Positions 11,531 to 20,022 of a DNA stretch of 64,000 nucleotides are shown here, piece after piece. The stretch comes from Propionicimonas paludicola (GTDB lineage Bacteria > Actinomycetota > Actinomycetes > Propionibacteriales > Propionibacteriaceae): the NCBI RefSeq assembly GCF_002563675.1, contig NZ_PDJC01000001.1, forward strand, positions 186,001 through 250,000. The letters run 5' to 3'. How positions within the stretch are numbered: the first letter of the stretch is position 1; the number at the start of each line of letters is the position of its first letter. The notes under the pieces are model-generated. The model was not told where the DNA came from and searched no databases. It was given only the letters and a program-made list of their open reading frames with translations. Both the position numbers and the translations under genes were made by a program.

Positions 11531-11566
11531 GCGAGGGCGGTCCGAGGGGTTATCCTCTCGGCTCGC
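11531..11566 (+). terminator. Hairpin between BY-kinase and beta-helix genes
   Basis: CCGAGGGG (11542-11549) pairs with CCTCTCGG (11554-11561) around TTAT, and an outer GCGAG/CTCGC pair (11531-11535 with 11562-11566) extends it with an internal bulge. It starts 85 bp after the kinase stop and lies 98 bp before the next gene, so it may end the kinase transcript or act in the leader of the next one. The rest of the 217-bp gap holds a TAGGGT box near 11587 and no other visible feature. Confidence 0.45.
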
Positions 11567-11663
11567 GGCCTACCCATGGGGGTGTGCTAGGGTCGCTATT
11601 GGGAAAACAACTTAAGGAACTCGGGGGAACGGCGACTCGTCGCCGTCGCAAAGAGAGCTATCC

Positions 11664-13379
11664 ATGCGCCCGAGTATCCCCCAACTCAACGAGCGTCTCG
11701 CAAGTGTTGCCGCGCCCCTAGCCGTAGCCGCACTGACCTTTTCCCTGCTCAGCTGGTCCCCCGCCCAGTTCGCGCAGGCCGCCCCCACGGAGGCGGTCGC
11801 TACCACGACCGTCGTCCAGCCGGTCAAGGTCACCAAGGCGAGCACGTCCTTCACTCTTCACCGCTCCAAGCGGGTCACCACCACGATTAGCGGCAACGTC
11901 GACAATCGAGCGATTGCCCTGCGCACCAACAAGGCGTGGGCACAGACCACGCTGTCCGGTGACGGCACGCTGTACCTGATCGCCCGCGGCACCACCTGCA
12001 AGGGTGCGGCCAAGGTGCGCGTCTACGTCGATGGCAAGCGGATCAAGACCATCACCACGACGGCGGCCAACCAGTTCAAGGAGTACCGGGTCACCGAGTT
12101 CTCCGGCACTCACAAGGTGCGGGTGAAGCTGATCAACGACAAGACGCTGCGCAAGCGCTGCAGTCGGGACGCCTTCGTCACCGCTGTGCATCTGGTGTCC
12201 AACGTCTCGGTCGAGGTTCCCAACCCGGACCCGGAGCCGGGGACGCCGTCAGCCAGCCCGTCCGACAGCCCGAGCGCCACTCCCAGCGCTCCGGAGCCGA
12301 CGACGTCGGCAGCTCCGTCCGAGTCGGCCAGCCCGACGCCGGAGCCGACTCCCACGCTCACCCCGAGCCCGACGGTGACGCCCACCCCGACGTCCTCGCC
12401 CATGACGATCGCGGAGATCGCATCGAAGCGGGCCAGCCTGGTTCCCGGTAGCTACTTCCCGGACGCCACCAACACCGGCCTGATCGATGCACGTGTGCTG
12501 CAGTCCGTCGAGGGCAATGTCACCTACTCCGACCAGGGCAGCCAGGTGAAGGTCATCGAGAACAAGCGGTTCCGCGGCTACGTCTACTTGACCGGCAAGA
12601 ACTACCTGTTCCGCAACTGCCTGTTCGAGGGCCCGGCCAATCCGCAGTACGCGGCCGTGATTGCTCGTTACGCGACCTCCTCGGGCAATGTCTTCGAGGA
12701 CTCCACGTTCAAGCCGCGCGGTATCAACTACTACAACGGGACCATCAACGGACGCGGCTTCACCCTGAAGCGGGTCGAGCTGACCGGTGCCGTGGACGGT
12801 GCCAACCCGTCGGTCGCCGACGGCGGCACTCGGGTGGACGTGACCATCACCGGTAGCTGGATTCACGACCTGCTGCGCTGGTCGCCGGATCCCACGCATT
12901 CGGACAACCAGAGCCACAGCGACGGCATCCAGTGGATGGGTGGTCTGGGGCTGACTCTGATCGGCAACCGGATCGAGGGTCTGCTCGACACCTCGGTGAG
13001 CAGCTGGGGGCCTGCCACCTACGACGCGTCCGGCAAGATGACCGGTGGGCATCCCTTCTACCCGAACCCGGTCAACGGCGAGACGCTGATGGTGAACGCC
13101 TACCAGAACAAGATCCAGCCTGGTGAGTTGACCATGCGCAAGAACTGGATCCGGGGCGGGGCCGTGGGCCTGAACATGCTCGGCGCCACCAGCGCCTGGG
13201 CGAAGAGTGATGGCAGTGCCATCGAGGAGAACTGGTTCCTCAATGATCAGGGCTACGGGAAGAACCACCGCATGGTGGCGAAGTCCACCCAGGTGATCAG
13301 CACGAGTACTAACTATGTGTGGGATCTGCGCAATCCGCTGTCGAAGGCCACTGCAGTAAGTATTCGGGTAAACGTCTGA
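11664..13379 (+). CDS. Secreted CBM36/60-like plus parallel beta-helix protein
   Basis: 571 residues. A Sec signal peptide ends near residue 40 (FAQAAPTEA). Residues about 55-185 resemble the calcium-dependent xylan-binding CBM36/60 fold, with TLYLIARGTTCKGAAKVRVY and a second Cys in RKRCSRDAF that could pair with the first. A Ser/Thr/Pro-rich linker (about 190-250) leads to a C-terminal right-handed beta-helix domain of the pectate-lyase superfamily type (repeated short strands, for example NYLFRNCLFEG, FEDSTF, LTLIGNRIEG). No LPXTG sorting signal or membrane anchor is visible. Inference: it binds, cuts or organises the exopolysaccharide made by this locus. The catalytic residues are not identified. 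Confidence 0.8.
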   Translation: MRPSIPQLNERLASVAAPLAVAALTFSLLSWSPAQFAQAAPTEAVATTTVVQPVKVTKASTSFTLHRSKRVTTTISGNVDNRAIALRTNKAWAQTTLSGDGTLYLIARGTTCKGAAKVRVYVDGKRIKTITTTAANQFKEYRVTEFSGTHKVRVKLINDKTLRKRCSRDAFVTAVHLVSNVSVEVPNPDPEPGTPSASPSDSPSATPSAPEPTTSAAPSESASPTPEPTPTLTPSPTVTPTPTSSPMTIAEIASKRASLVPGSYFPDATNTGLIDARVLQSVEGNVTYSDQGSQVKVIENKRFRGYVYLTGKNYLFRNCLFEGPANPQYAAVIARYATSSGNVFEDSTFKPRGINYYNGTINGRGFTLKRVELTGAVDGANPSVADGGTRVDVTITGSWIHDLLRWSPDPTHSDNQSHSDGIQWMGGLGLTLIGNRIEGLLDTSVSSWGPATYDASGKMTGGHPFYPNPVNGETLMVNAYQNKIQPGELTMRKNWIRGGAVGLNMLGATSAWAKSDGSAIEENWFLNDQGYGKNHRMVAKSTQVISTSTNYVWDLRNPLSKATAVSIRVNV

Positions 13380-13434
13380 TTTCGGCATTCACCCTTGTCA
13401 AATGGGGGGTGCTTGAGGTGAAGCCCGGCTAAGG

Positions 13435-13475
13435 CCGGCCGCCCGACTCGTTCCTGGTGCGAGTCGAGCGGCCGG
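13435..13475 (+). terminator. Terminator after the beta-helix gene
   Basis: A two-part stem: CCGGCCGC (13435-13442) with GCGGCCGG (13468-13475), and GACTCG (13445-13450) with CGAGTC (13460-13465), separated by a 2x2 mismatch and capped by a 9-nt loop. Very stable, 55 bp after the stop codon. A TAGACT box at 13538-13543 downstream may start transcription of the lipoprotein operon. Confidence 0.75.
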
Positions 13476-13603
13476 ACCGGCGGCCGGCGGTCACCCGTTT
13501 TGGGACTTCGGCCTCGCCAAGTCCAACCCTGGATAGCTAGACTTGTCGCTACCAGTTGACCTTGGGGGAGGTCGACGAGAGGAAGTCTCGGGGGGAACTT
13601 CCG

Positions 13604-14266
13604 ATGGATCGCGAGCACAATTCCAGCCTGAGCAACATTGTTGCGGGCCGGATCTGGGGCCCTTTCGGGCACCGTGCTTGGCGATCCCTTTTTGCTGGTG
13701 TGGCCATTTCCTTTCTCACTATCGGCTGCACAGCGGCGCCCATCGCCAGCCCATCACCCACGTCAGCTCCGTCCGCAACGGCGCACACCGGAACCGATGT
13801 CTCGGCAACGCCGAGCACGGGTGCTTCGGCTCCGTCGGGCGGGACCACAGCGCAAGTGGTGCCGGGCAAGAAGATGACCACGGCCGCACCGATCGGCCTG
13901 GGCGAGACCAGCCCTGCGAACCCGGTCGCGGTCAGCCTGACCAAGCTGGTTCGGCTACAGGTCGAGGGCAAGGGCCCGGGCGAGATCAGCGGCCCGGCAG
14001 TGGCGGTGACCGTCCGGATTCGCAACCAAGCGACCAGTCCGCTCGACCTGGACCACGTGATCGTGAACCTGCTGGACGCCACTGGGCAGTTGGCCACTCC
14101 GATGACCGCTGATCCGGCCGCGCCGTTCCACGGGCAGCTGGCAGCCGGTGCTGACCAGAGTGCCGTCTATGTCTTTTCCGTGACCAAGGACGCACTGAGG
14201 CCGGTGCAGATCTCGGTCACCTACAACGTCGAGGAGCCGACCGTGCTCTTCAAGGGGAATCTGTGA
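13604..14266 (+). CDS. Predicted lipoprotein of the polysaccharide locus
   Basis: 220 residues from ATG with GGGGGAA 5-6 nt upstream; a TTG at 13556 in the same frame is less likely. A hydrophobic segment SLFAGVAISFLTIGC ends in a lipobox (LTIGC), so the mature protein should be lipid-anchored at the Cys. A Ser/Thr/Pro/Ala-rich spacer follows, then a domain with VTVRIRNQATSPLDLDHVIVNL, resembling the Ig-like DUF4352 type folds found on actinobacterial lipoproteins. The stop overlaps a GTG in the next gene (GTGA at 14263-14266), suggesting the two are made together. No enzymatic motif seen. Confidence 0.75.
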   Translation: MDREHNSSLSNIVAGRIWGPFGHRAWRSLFAGVAISFLTIGCTAAPIASPSPTSAPSATAHTGTDVSATPSTGASAPSGGTTAQVVPGKKMTTAAPIGLGETSPANPVAVSLTKLVRLQVEGKGPGEISGPAVAVTVRIRNQATSPLDLDHVIVNLLDATGQLATPMTADPAAPFHGQLAAGADQSAVYVFSVTKDALRPVQISVTYNVEEPTVLFKGNL

Positions 14267-14274
14267 GGGACGCA

Positions 14275-17200
14275 ATGATGAAGAAGTCTCTGATCGCGGC
14301 AGCGGCATCGCTCGGCTTGGTGATGATGGCTGCACCGGCCGCGCAGGCGGCCCAGCTCAGCACCATTGCACCGGTGGAGCCGCGGAGCTCCAGCGTGGTG
14401 ACCGCCGTGCCACTGCCCACCGCGCAGATCGACAGTGGTGTGGTCTGGGCAGTCAAGGTGGTCGGTAACACCGTCTACGCCGGTGGCAAGTTCACCGCGG
14501 CCCGTCCGGCAGGCTCGAAGGCCGGCGAGAACACGGTGGCCCGCTCGAACCTGCTCTCCTTCAACCTGACCACAGGTGCGCTCAACAGCTTCGCGCCGGT
14601 GGTGAACGGCCAGATCAAGGCGCTGGCCGTTTCGCCGGACGGCAAGCGGCTCTATGTGGGCGGCACCTTCAGCCAGGTGGACGGCAAGACTCGCTGGAGC
14701 ATCGCGGCCTTCGACACCGCCACCGGTGCCCTGCTGGAGACCTTCAAGCCGGCCGTCGGCGGCTCGTACGTGAACACCATCGTGGCCACTAACGACGTGG
14801 TCTATGTGGGCGGCCTGATCAGCGCCGGCAACGGAGTGACTCGCAAGAACCTGATGGCCTTCGACGCGGCCGGCAAGCTGCTGGCCTGGGCGCCCACCAC
14901 CGACATGCAGGTGGACGGGATGGCGCTGACTCCGGCTGGAGACAAGGTCGTTGTCGGTGGACGGTTCACCCTGGTCAACGGCGTCGCGCAGCGCGGCCTG
15001 GTCGCGCTCAGTCCGTCCGACGGCAGCATCATCAGCAACTGGATCGCTCCGACGATCATCAAGAACGGTGCCACCAACGGCAAGGCCGGTGTCTACTCGA
15101 TCACCGCCGATGCCGACTCGCTCTACGCCACCGCGTGGTCCTTCGGTGGAGTGGCCGCCGGCAACCTGGAAGGCTCGGCGCGGATCGATCCGGACACCGG
15201 GGCGATCACCTGGATGCAGGACTGCCACGGCGACGAGTACACCGCCTACTCCGACGGCAGCAACGTCTACTTCGCCGGCCACCCGCACGACTGCCAGACG
15301 GTCGGCGGCTACCCGCAGGGCGATGGCTCCAACGTGCACTATGCGGTCGGTTTCACCAAGGACGTCAAGGGAACCCTGGACTCGGCCACCGCGAGCTCCA
15401 CGTACTCCAACTGGGGCGGACAGCCGGCTCCGGCCATGCTGAACTGGTACCCGGACGTGATCTCGGGCAGCGCCACCGGTCAGGGCCAGGGTGTGTGGAC
15501 CCTGGACGGCTCGGGTGACTACCTGGTGGCAGGCGGCGAGTTCCCCGGCATCAACAACAAGACCCAGTACGGCCTGGTCCGGTTCGCTCGCAGCAACGTG
15601 GCCGGGACGACCGGTGACGGCCCGCGACTGACCGGCACGAACGCCAACGCGGCCCTGAAGTGGACGATCACAGCCGCTTCTCCGACGGCCGGCCTGGCCA
15701 GCGTGTCCGTCCCGATCAACTGGGACCGTGACGACAAGACGCTGACCTATGACCTGTTCCGCTCGGCGGATGCGACAACCTGGACCAAGGTGGCCAGCAA
15801 GAGCCTGGACTCGAACTTCTGGGCGCTGTCGTCGTTCAACTTCGTCGACAACACCGCCGGCCTGACTCCCGGACAGAGCTACAGCTACCGGGTGACGGCC
15901 ACTGACAGCAATGGCAATGTGGCCACGTCCACTGATGCTTCGGTGACGATCTCCGGCACCACGGTGACCGGCTACCAGGCGGCAGCTCTGGCCGATGGTG
16001 CCATCACCTACTGGCCGTTGGGCAATGGCGGTGCGACCGATCTGCTCGGGCTCAACAACGGCGTGGCCGGCTTCCGGGTGAGCACTGGCACCGATCCCGC
16101 TACTGGTCGCAGTGCGGCAAGGTTCCAGGGCGGCCAGTCCAGCTCGAACATCGGCTCGGTGAACAAGGTCTCTCAGCCGCAACGGTTCAGCCTGGAAGGC
16201 TGGTTCAAGACCACGACGGCCGCCGGCAAGCTGTTCGGTTTCGGTAGCTCGCAGAGCGGGAACTCCAGCAGCTACGACCGGCACGTCTACCTCAGCTCCA
16301 ATGGGGCGCTGAACTTCGGCGTGTACACCAACAAGTCCAACGTGATCAGCTCCGGCGGCGGGTACGCCGACGGCAAGTGGCATCACGTGGTGGCGACCAT
16401 GGACCCGACCTCGGGGATGGCTCTGTTCGTCGATGGCGTGCAGGTCGCGTCCGGCGCGAACCGCTACGCCCAGGTCTACGACGGCTACTGGCGGATCGGC
16501 AGCGACAGCGTGAGCGGTTGGCCGAACTCCAACGGCAACTACTTCGTCGGAGACGTCGACGAGTTCGCGGTCTACGGCACGGCGCTGACCCCGGGCCAGG
16601 TGGCCAACCACTACGCCGTGGGCAAGGGCCTCACTGCTCCGACTGCGTCCTTCACCAGTGCGGTGACCGACCTGTCGGCCACCTTCACGGCGACCGCTTC
16701 GGCTGGCGCTGGCACCATCACCGGCTACGCCTGGAACTTCGGGGACGGCCAGACCGGGACCGGGGCCAACCCGTCCCACACCTATGCGGTTGCCGGCACC
16801 TACCCGGTGACGCTGACCGTGACCGACTCCAACAACCTGACCGGGACCGCGTCCGGCTCGGTGACCGTGACCACGCCGCATGCAGCTCCGGTGGCCGACT
16901 TCTCGGCCAGCGCCAGCGGGCTGGCAGTCTCGGTGGACGCCAGCGCATCGACCGCAGACGGCGGCGACTCGCTGACCTACTCCTGGAACTGGGGGGACGG
17001 CACTGCGGACGGCACCGGGAAGACGGCCAGCCACAGCTACGCCAGCCCGGGTGACTACACGGTCACCTTGACCGTCACCGACGATCACTCCCTGACCGGC
17101 ACCAAGGCCAAGACGGTCAGCCCGACCCATGCGGCTCCGGTGGCCTCGTTCACCACCACGGTGGACGGGCTCGGGGTGGCCGTGGACGCGAGCGCGACCA

Positions 17201-18030
17201 CGCTCTCCGACAGCGCCACCGCGAGCTACGGCTGGGATTGGGGTGACGGCAGCGCGGCCGGTTCCGGCAAGACGGCCAGTCACACCTACTCCGCAGCCGG
17301 CACCTACACGGTGAAGCTGACCGTGACCGACTCCTTCAGTGCCACCGACACCAAGTCGTCGACCGCCTCGGTCTTCGACCCGGCCGATGCCACCGTGGTG
17401 CTGGCCCGGTTCGGTACGGCGGTTAAGCCCGGCTGGGGTGCCGCTGACAAGGGCGGCAACTGGAGCCTGAGCGGGCTGTCCTCGTCCTGGTTCTACGTGG
17501 CGGACGGCGCCGGCAAGATCAAGCTCTCCAAGGGCCTGGAGGGTCGGGCCACGCTGGACTCGGTCTCAGTGCAGGATCTGTCCGCCTCGGCGTCCATCTC
17601 GCTGGATGCGCTGCCGGTCGGCGGCCCGGTCCGGTTCTACCTCGACCTGCGTCGCAGTGCGGACGGGTCGGCGGGCTACCGGGTCCGTACCGACATCTCG
17701 GTCACCGGCCAGGTCACTCAGCACCTGGTGAAGGCGGTCGGCGGCACGGAGACCGTACTGGTCAGCAAGACGGTCTCCGGGCTCACCTACACCCCCGGCG
17801 ACAAGCTGAACCTGTCCACTCAGCTGGCCACCAGCGGTGGCTCGACCAGCTTCAAGGCCAAGGTCTGGCTGCGCAGCGGTGACGAGCCGACCAGCTGGAC
17901 GGTCTCCACCACCAACGGTGAGTCGGCCCTGCAGGGTCCGGGGTCGTTCGGAGTGAAGACCTATACCAGCGGCAATGCCACCAACACCATGGTGCTGTCG
18001 GTGGACGACGTGGTGGTCGAGCGCAGCTGA
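14275..18030 (+). CDS. Giant secreted beta-propeller / FN3 / LamG / triple-PKD protein
   Basis: 1251 residues from ATG (GAGGGA upstream; GTG at 14263 would add four residues). The signal peptide ends APAAQAAQ near residue 25. In order: a propeller-like region of repeats such as VYAGGKFT and KRLYVGGTFSQVDG (about 40-440); an FN3-like domain (475-565, YSYRVTATDSNGNV); a LamG/concanavalin domain (565-785, FSLEGWFKT and GKWHHVVATMD); three PKD domains (788-870, 868-950, 952-1035, each with a WNFGDG/WNWGDG/WDWGDG core); and a C-terminal beta-rich domain (1040-1251). There is no membrane anchor or sorting motif. Architecture indicates a cell-surface or matrix adhesin binding glycans; no catalytic residues are recognised. 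It ends the polysaccharide region. Confidence 0.85.
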   Translation: MMKKSLIAAAASLGLVMMAAPAAQAAQLSTIAPVEPRSSSVVTAVPLPTAQIDSGVVWAVKVVGNTVYAGGKFTAARPAGSKAGENTVARSNLLSFNLTTGALNSFAPVVNGQIKALAVSPDGKRLYVGGTFSQVDGKTRWSIAAFDTATGALLETFKPAVGGSYVNTIVATNDVVYVGGLISAGNGVTRKNLMAFDAAGKLLAWAPTTDMQVDGMALTPAGDKVVVGGRFTLVNGVAQRGLVALSPSDGSIISNWIAPTIIKNGATNGKAGVYSITADADSLYATAWSFGGVAAGNLEGSARIDPDTGAITWMQDCHGDEYTAYSDGSNVYFAGHPHDCQTVGGYPQGDGSNVHYAVGFTKDVKGTLDSATASSTYSNWGGQPAPAMLNWYPDVISGSATGQGQGVWTLDGSGDYLVAGGEFPGINNKTQYGLVRFARSNVAGTTGDGPRLTGTNANAALKWTITAASPTAGLASVSVPINWDRDDKTLTYDLFRSADATTWTKVASKSLDSNFWALSSFNFVDNTAGLTPGQSYSYRVTATDSNGNVATSTDASVTISGTTVTGYQAAALADGAITYWPLGNGGATDLLGLNNGVAGFRVSTGTDPATGRSAARFQGGQSSSNIGSVNKVSQPQRFSLEGWFKTTTAAGKLFGFGSSQSGNSSSYDRHVYLSSNGALNFGVYTNKSNVISSGGGYADGKWHHVVATMDPTSGMALFVDGVQVASGANRYAQVYDGYWRIGSDSVSGWPNSNGNYFVGDVDEFAVYGTALTPGQVANHYAVGKGLTAPTASFTSAVTDLSATFTATASAGAGTITGYAWNFGDGQTGTGANPSHTYAVAGTYPVTLTVTDSNNLTGTASGSVTVTTPHAAPVADFSASASGLAVSVDASASTADGGDSLTYSWNWGDGTADGTGKTASHSYASPGDYTVTLTVTDDHSLTGTKAKTVSPTHAAPVASFTTTVDGLGVAVDASATTLSDSATASYGWDWGDGSAAGSGKTASHTYSAAGTYTVKLTVTDSFSATDTKSSTASVFDPADATVVLARFGTAVKPGWGAADKGGNWSLSGLSSSWFYVADGAGKIKLSKGLEGRATLDSVSVQDLSASASISLDALPVGGPVRFYLDLRRSADGSAGYRVRTDISVTGQVTQHLVKAVGGTETVLVSKTVSGLTYTPGDKLNLSTQLATSGGSTSFKAKVWLRSGDEPTSWTVSTTNGESALQGPGSFGVKTYTSGNATNTMVLSVDDVVVERS

Positions 18031-18046
18031 ACTCGGGCTCGCCGGC

Positions 18047-18694
18047 TCAGGAAGCTGCGCCGGCGAGCACCGCAGCGGTGCCGGACAGGCCGAGCCTGGT
18101 GGCGCCCGCGTTGATCATGGCAATGGCTGTGGCCCAGTCCCGGATCCCACCGGACGCCTTCACGCCCAGCCGTCCGCCGACCGTGGCGGCCATCAGCTCG
18201 ACCGCGTGCACGGAGGCGCCGCCGGCCGGGTGGTAGCCGGTGGACGTCTTGACGAAGTCGGCTCCGGCGGCCTCGGCGGCCTGGCAGGTGGCCACAATCT
18301 CGGCGTCGGTCAGAGCGGCGGACTCGATGATCACCTTCAGCACGCCCGGCACGACCGCACGGACGGCCGCGATCTCATCGCGGGTGGACTCCAGGCGTCC
18401 GGCCTTCACCAGGCCCAGATCGATCACCATGTCGACCTCGTCCGCACCGGCCGAGACCGACTCGGCGGCCTCGGCCGCCTTGATGGCGGCGGTGTGCTTG
18501 CCCGAGGGGAAGCCGCAGACGGTGGCCAGCTTGAGCTCGCCCAGATCGAAGGTGACCGGCAGCATGGCCGGGGAGATGCAGATCGAGTAGGTGCCCAGCG
18601 CCTTGGCTTCGGCCACCAGTGCGCCGATGTCGGCGACGGTAGCGGTGGGCGAGAGCAGCGTGTGGTCCACGTAGCGGACCAGTTCGGTGGTCAT
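18047..18694 (-). CDS. deoC: Deoxyribose-phosphate aldolase
   Basis: 215 residues from ATG at 18694, matching usual DeoC length; a longer frame upstream would overlap the regulator gene and lacks conserved sequence. It starts [13 protein letters not shown] and carries the class I aldolase barrel motifs FVKTSTGY (Schiff-base Lys) and [10 protein letters not shown] (second active-site Lys), with ADEVDMVID between. It splits 2-deoxyribose 5-phosphate to acetaldehyde and glyceraldehyde 3-phosphate in deoxynucleoside catabolism. It is convergent with the secreted PKD protein gene (16-bp gap) and 19 bp downstream of the FtrA-like regulator, so possibly cotranscribed with it. No other deo gene is nearby. 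Confidence 0.93.
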   Translation of the reverse strand: MTTELVRYVDHTLLSPTATVADIGALVAEAKALGTYSICISPAMLPVTFDLGELKLATVCGFPSGKHTAAIKAAEAAESVSAGADEVDMVIDLGLVKAGRLESTRDEIAAVRAVVPGVLKVIIESAALTDAEIVATCQAAEAAGADFVKTSTGYHPAGGASVHAVELMAATVGGRLGVKASGGIRDWATAIAMINAGATRLGLSGTAAVLAGAAS

Positions 18695-18713
18695 CACAGC
18701 CACTGACCCTAGC

Positions 18714-19670
18714 TCAGCAGAAGCGGCGCCGGTAAGCCAGCGGCGCCACCCCGACGCTTCGCCGGAAGTGGTCACGCAGCACCACTGCGGAGTTGAAGCC
18801 CACCTGGCTGGCGATCCGCTCGACCGGATCGTCGGTGGACTCCAGCAGCTCCCGCGCAGCCAGCACCCGCTGTTGGGTGAGCCATTGATGCGGCGTGGTG
18901 CCGGTCTCGGCCAGGAACCGACGGGCGAAGCTGCGTTCGCTCAGGTTGGCTCGGCCGGCCAGGCTGGCCACGGTGTGTGGCTGTTCCAGGTTCGTCCGCA
19001 CCCAGTCCAGGAGTTCGGCCAGGCCCTCGCTGGCGCACTCCGGCACCGGGGCTGGCAGGAACTGCTGCTGACCGCCGTCGCGCTGCGGCGGCACCACCAT
19101 CCGGCGGGCGATCTTGTTGGCCATGGCAGCGCCGTACTCGCGCCGAACCAGGTGCAGGCAGGCGTCGACCCCGGAGGCGGTGCCGGCGCTGGTGATGATC
19201 TGGCCGGTGTCCACGAACAGCACGCGGGGATCCACCCGGGCCGAAGGGTGCCGGCGCTGCAGCGCCTCGGTGTACATCCAGTGGGTGGTGCAGTCACGTC
19301 CATCGAGCAGGCCGGCCTCGCCGAGCAGGAAGGCCGCCGAGCAGATGCTGAGGATGGTGCTGCCGGCCGCGTAGGCGGCTTGGACGGTCTCGATCACCTC
19401 TGCCGGATACGGTCCGTGGTCCGGAGTGGCCGGGACCAGGACGACCAGGTCGGCGCCGGCCACGGCGTCCAGCCCGTGCGAAGGGATGATGCTCAGCGGG
19501 GTGGACGCCTTGGCGCGCAACGGACGTCCGGGGTGCTGCCCGCAGATCCGCAGCTCGAAGCCCGCTACCCCCTCCTCCTGGCGATCGATGCCGAATACCT
19601 CGACGACGACGCCGAACTCGAAGACCGCCACCGGCTCGGTGACGATCATGGCGATGGTCTTCAGGGGCAC
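18714..19670 (-). CDS. FtrA/GlxA-type AraC-family transcriptional regulator
   Basis: 318 residues. Residues 1-180 are a DJ-1/PfpI (class I glutamine amidotransferase-like) domain with a Cys in the nucleophile elbow ([15 protein letters not shown]). The last 100 residues are an AraC double helix-turn-helix ([19 protein letters not shown], then [19 protein letters not shown]). Such regulators usually sense small metabolites and activate nearby genes. It is divergent from a small membrane-protein gene, with a near-perfect palindrome between them. The target and ligand are unknown. Confidence 0.9.
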   Translation of the reverse strand: MPLKTIAMIVTEPVAVFEFGVVVEVFGIDRQEEGVAGFELRICGQHPGRPLRAKASTPLSIIPSHGLDAVAGADLVVLVPATPDHGPYPAEVIETVQAAYAAGSTILSICSAAFLLGEAGLLDGRDCTTHWMYTEALQRRHPSARVDPRVLFVDTGQIITSAGTASGVDACLHLVRREYGAAMANKIARRMVVPPQRDGGQQQFLPAPVPECASEGLAELLDWVRTNLEQPHTVASLAGRANLSERSFARRFLAETGTTPHQWLTQQRVLAARELLESTDDPVERIASQVGFNSAVVLRDHFRRSVGVAPLAYRRRFC

Positions 19671-19710
19671 TCCCTCAGCGTACTGGCAGAAATCTTGTGG
19701 TCAATGGCAT

Positions 19711-19730
19711 TGCCGCCACTGGTGGCGGTA
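19711..19730. promoter_or_regulatory. Palindrome in the ftrA-like divergent promoter region
   Basis: TGCCGCCA-CTGG-TGGCGGTA, 8-bp arms with one mismatch, in the 85-bp gap between the regulator and the small membrane-protein gene. Position and symmetry make it a candidate operator for the AraC-type regulator. This is an inference only. Confidence 0.4.
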
Positions 19731-19755
19731 ATCGATCGACGAAAGGATTACTGCC

Positions 19756-20022
19756 ATGACGCAGCTCCTGGTCTTCCTCGTCCTTGTCGGTGCATTGGTC
19801 GCGGCCCTACAGCCGGCCCACCACCGCGGGTGGCGACCCGGTGTGGAGACTAGGAATGATCGCGACCGGGACCGGCTGCTCGCTGAACTCATCCTCCTCG
19901 AGTCCAGCGAGCAGCCCACTTCCTCAGAGTCGACGCCCACCCCGGTAGCTCCCGAGGTGACCCGGGTGCGCGGCCGGGAGGGCCGGGCCGCCGCGCTCAG
20001 GCCAGCGGCAGACGCACGGTGA
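19756..20022 (+). CDS. Small membrane protein of unknown function
   Basis: 88 residues. GAAAGGA lies 8 nt before the ATG, which supports a real gene. One N-terminal hydrophobic helix (LLVFLVLVGALVAAL) is followed by a charged, Arg/Glu/Pro-rich tail, predicted cytoplasmic or exported depending on orientation. No family recognised. It is divergent from the FtrA-like regulator and its last 26 bp overlap the 3' end of the sensor-kinase gene on the other strand. Confidence 0.55.
   Translation: MTQLLVFLVLVGALVAALQPAHHRGWRPGVETRNDRDRDRLLAELILLESSEQPTSSESTPTPVAPEVTRVRGREGRAAALRPAADAR

Noticed and set aside
14221-17283. A 1020-codon open frame on the minus strand inside the PKD protein gene.
   Set aside because: It is the reverse shadow of a GC-rich gene; its translation is Gly/Val/Arg-rich with no domain, while the plus strand has a signal peptide and repeated PKD domains.
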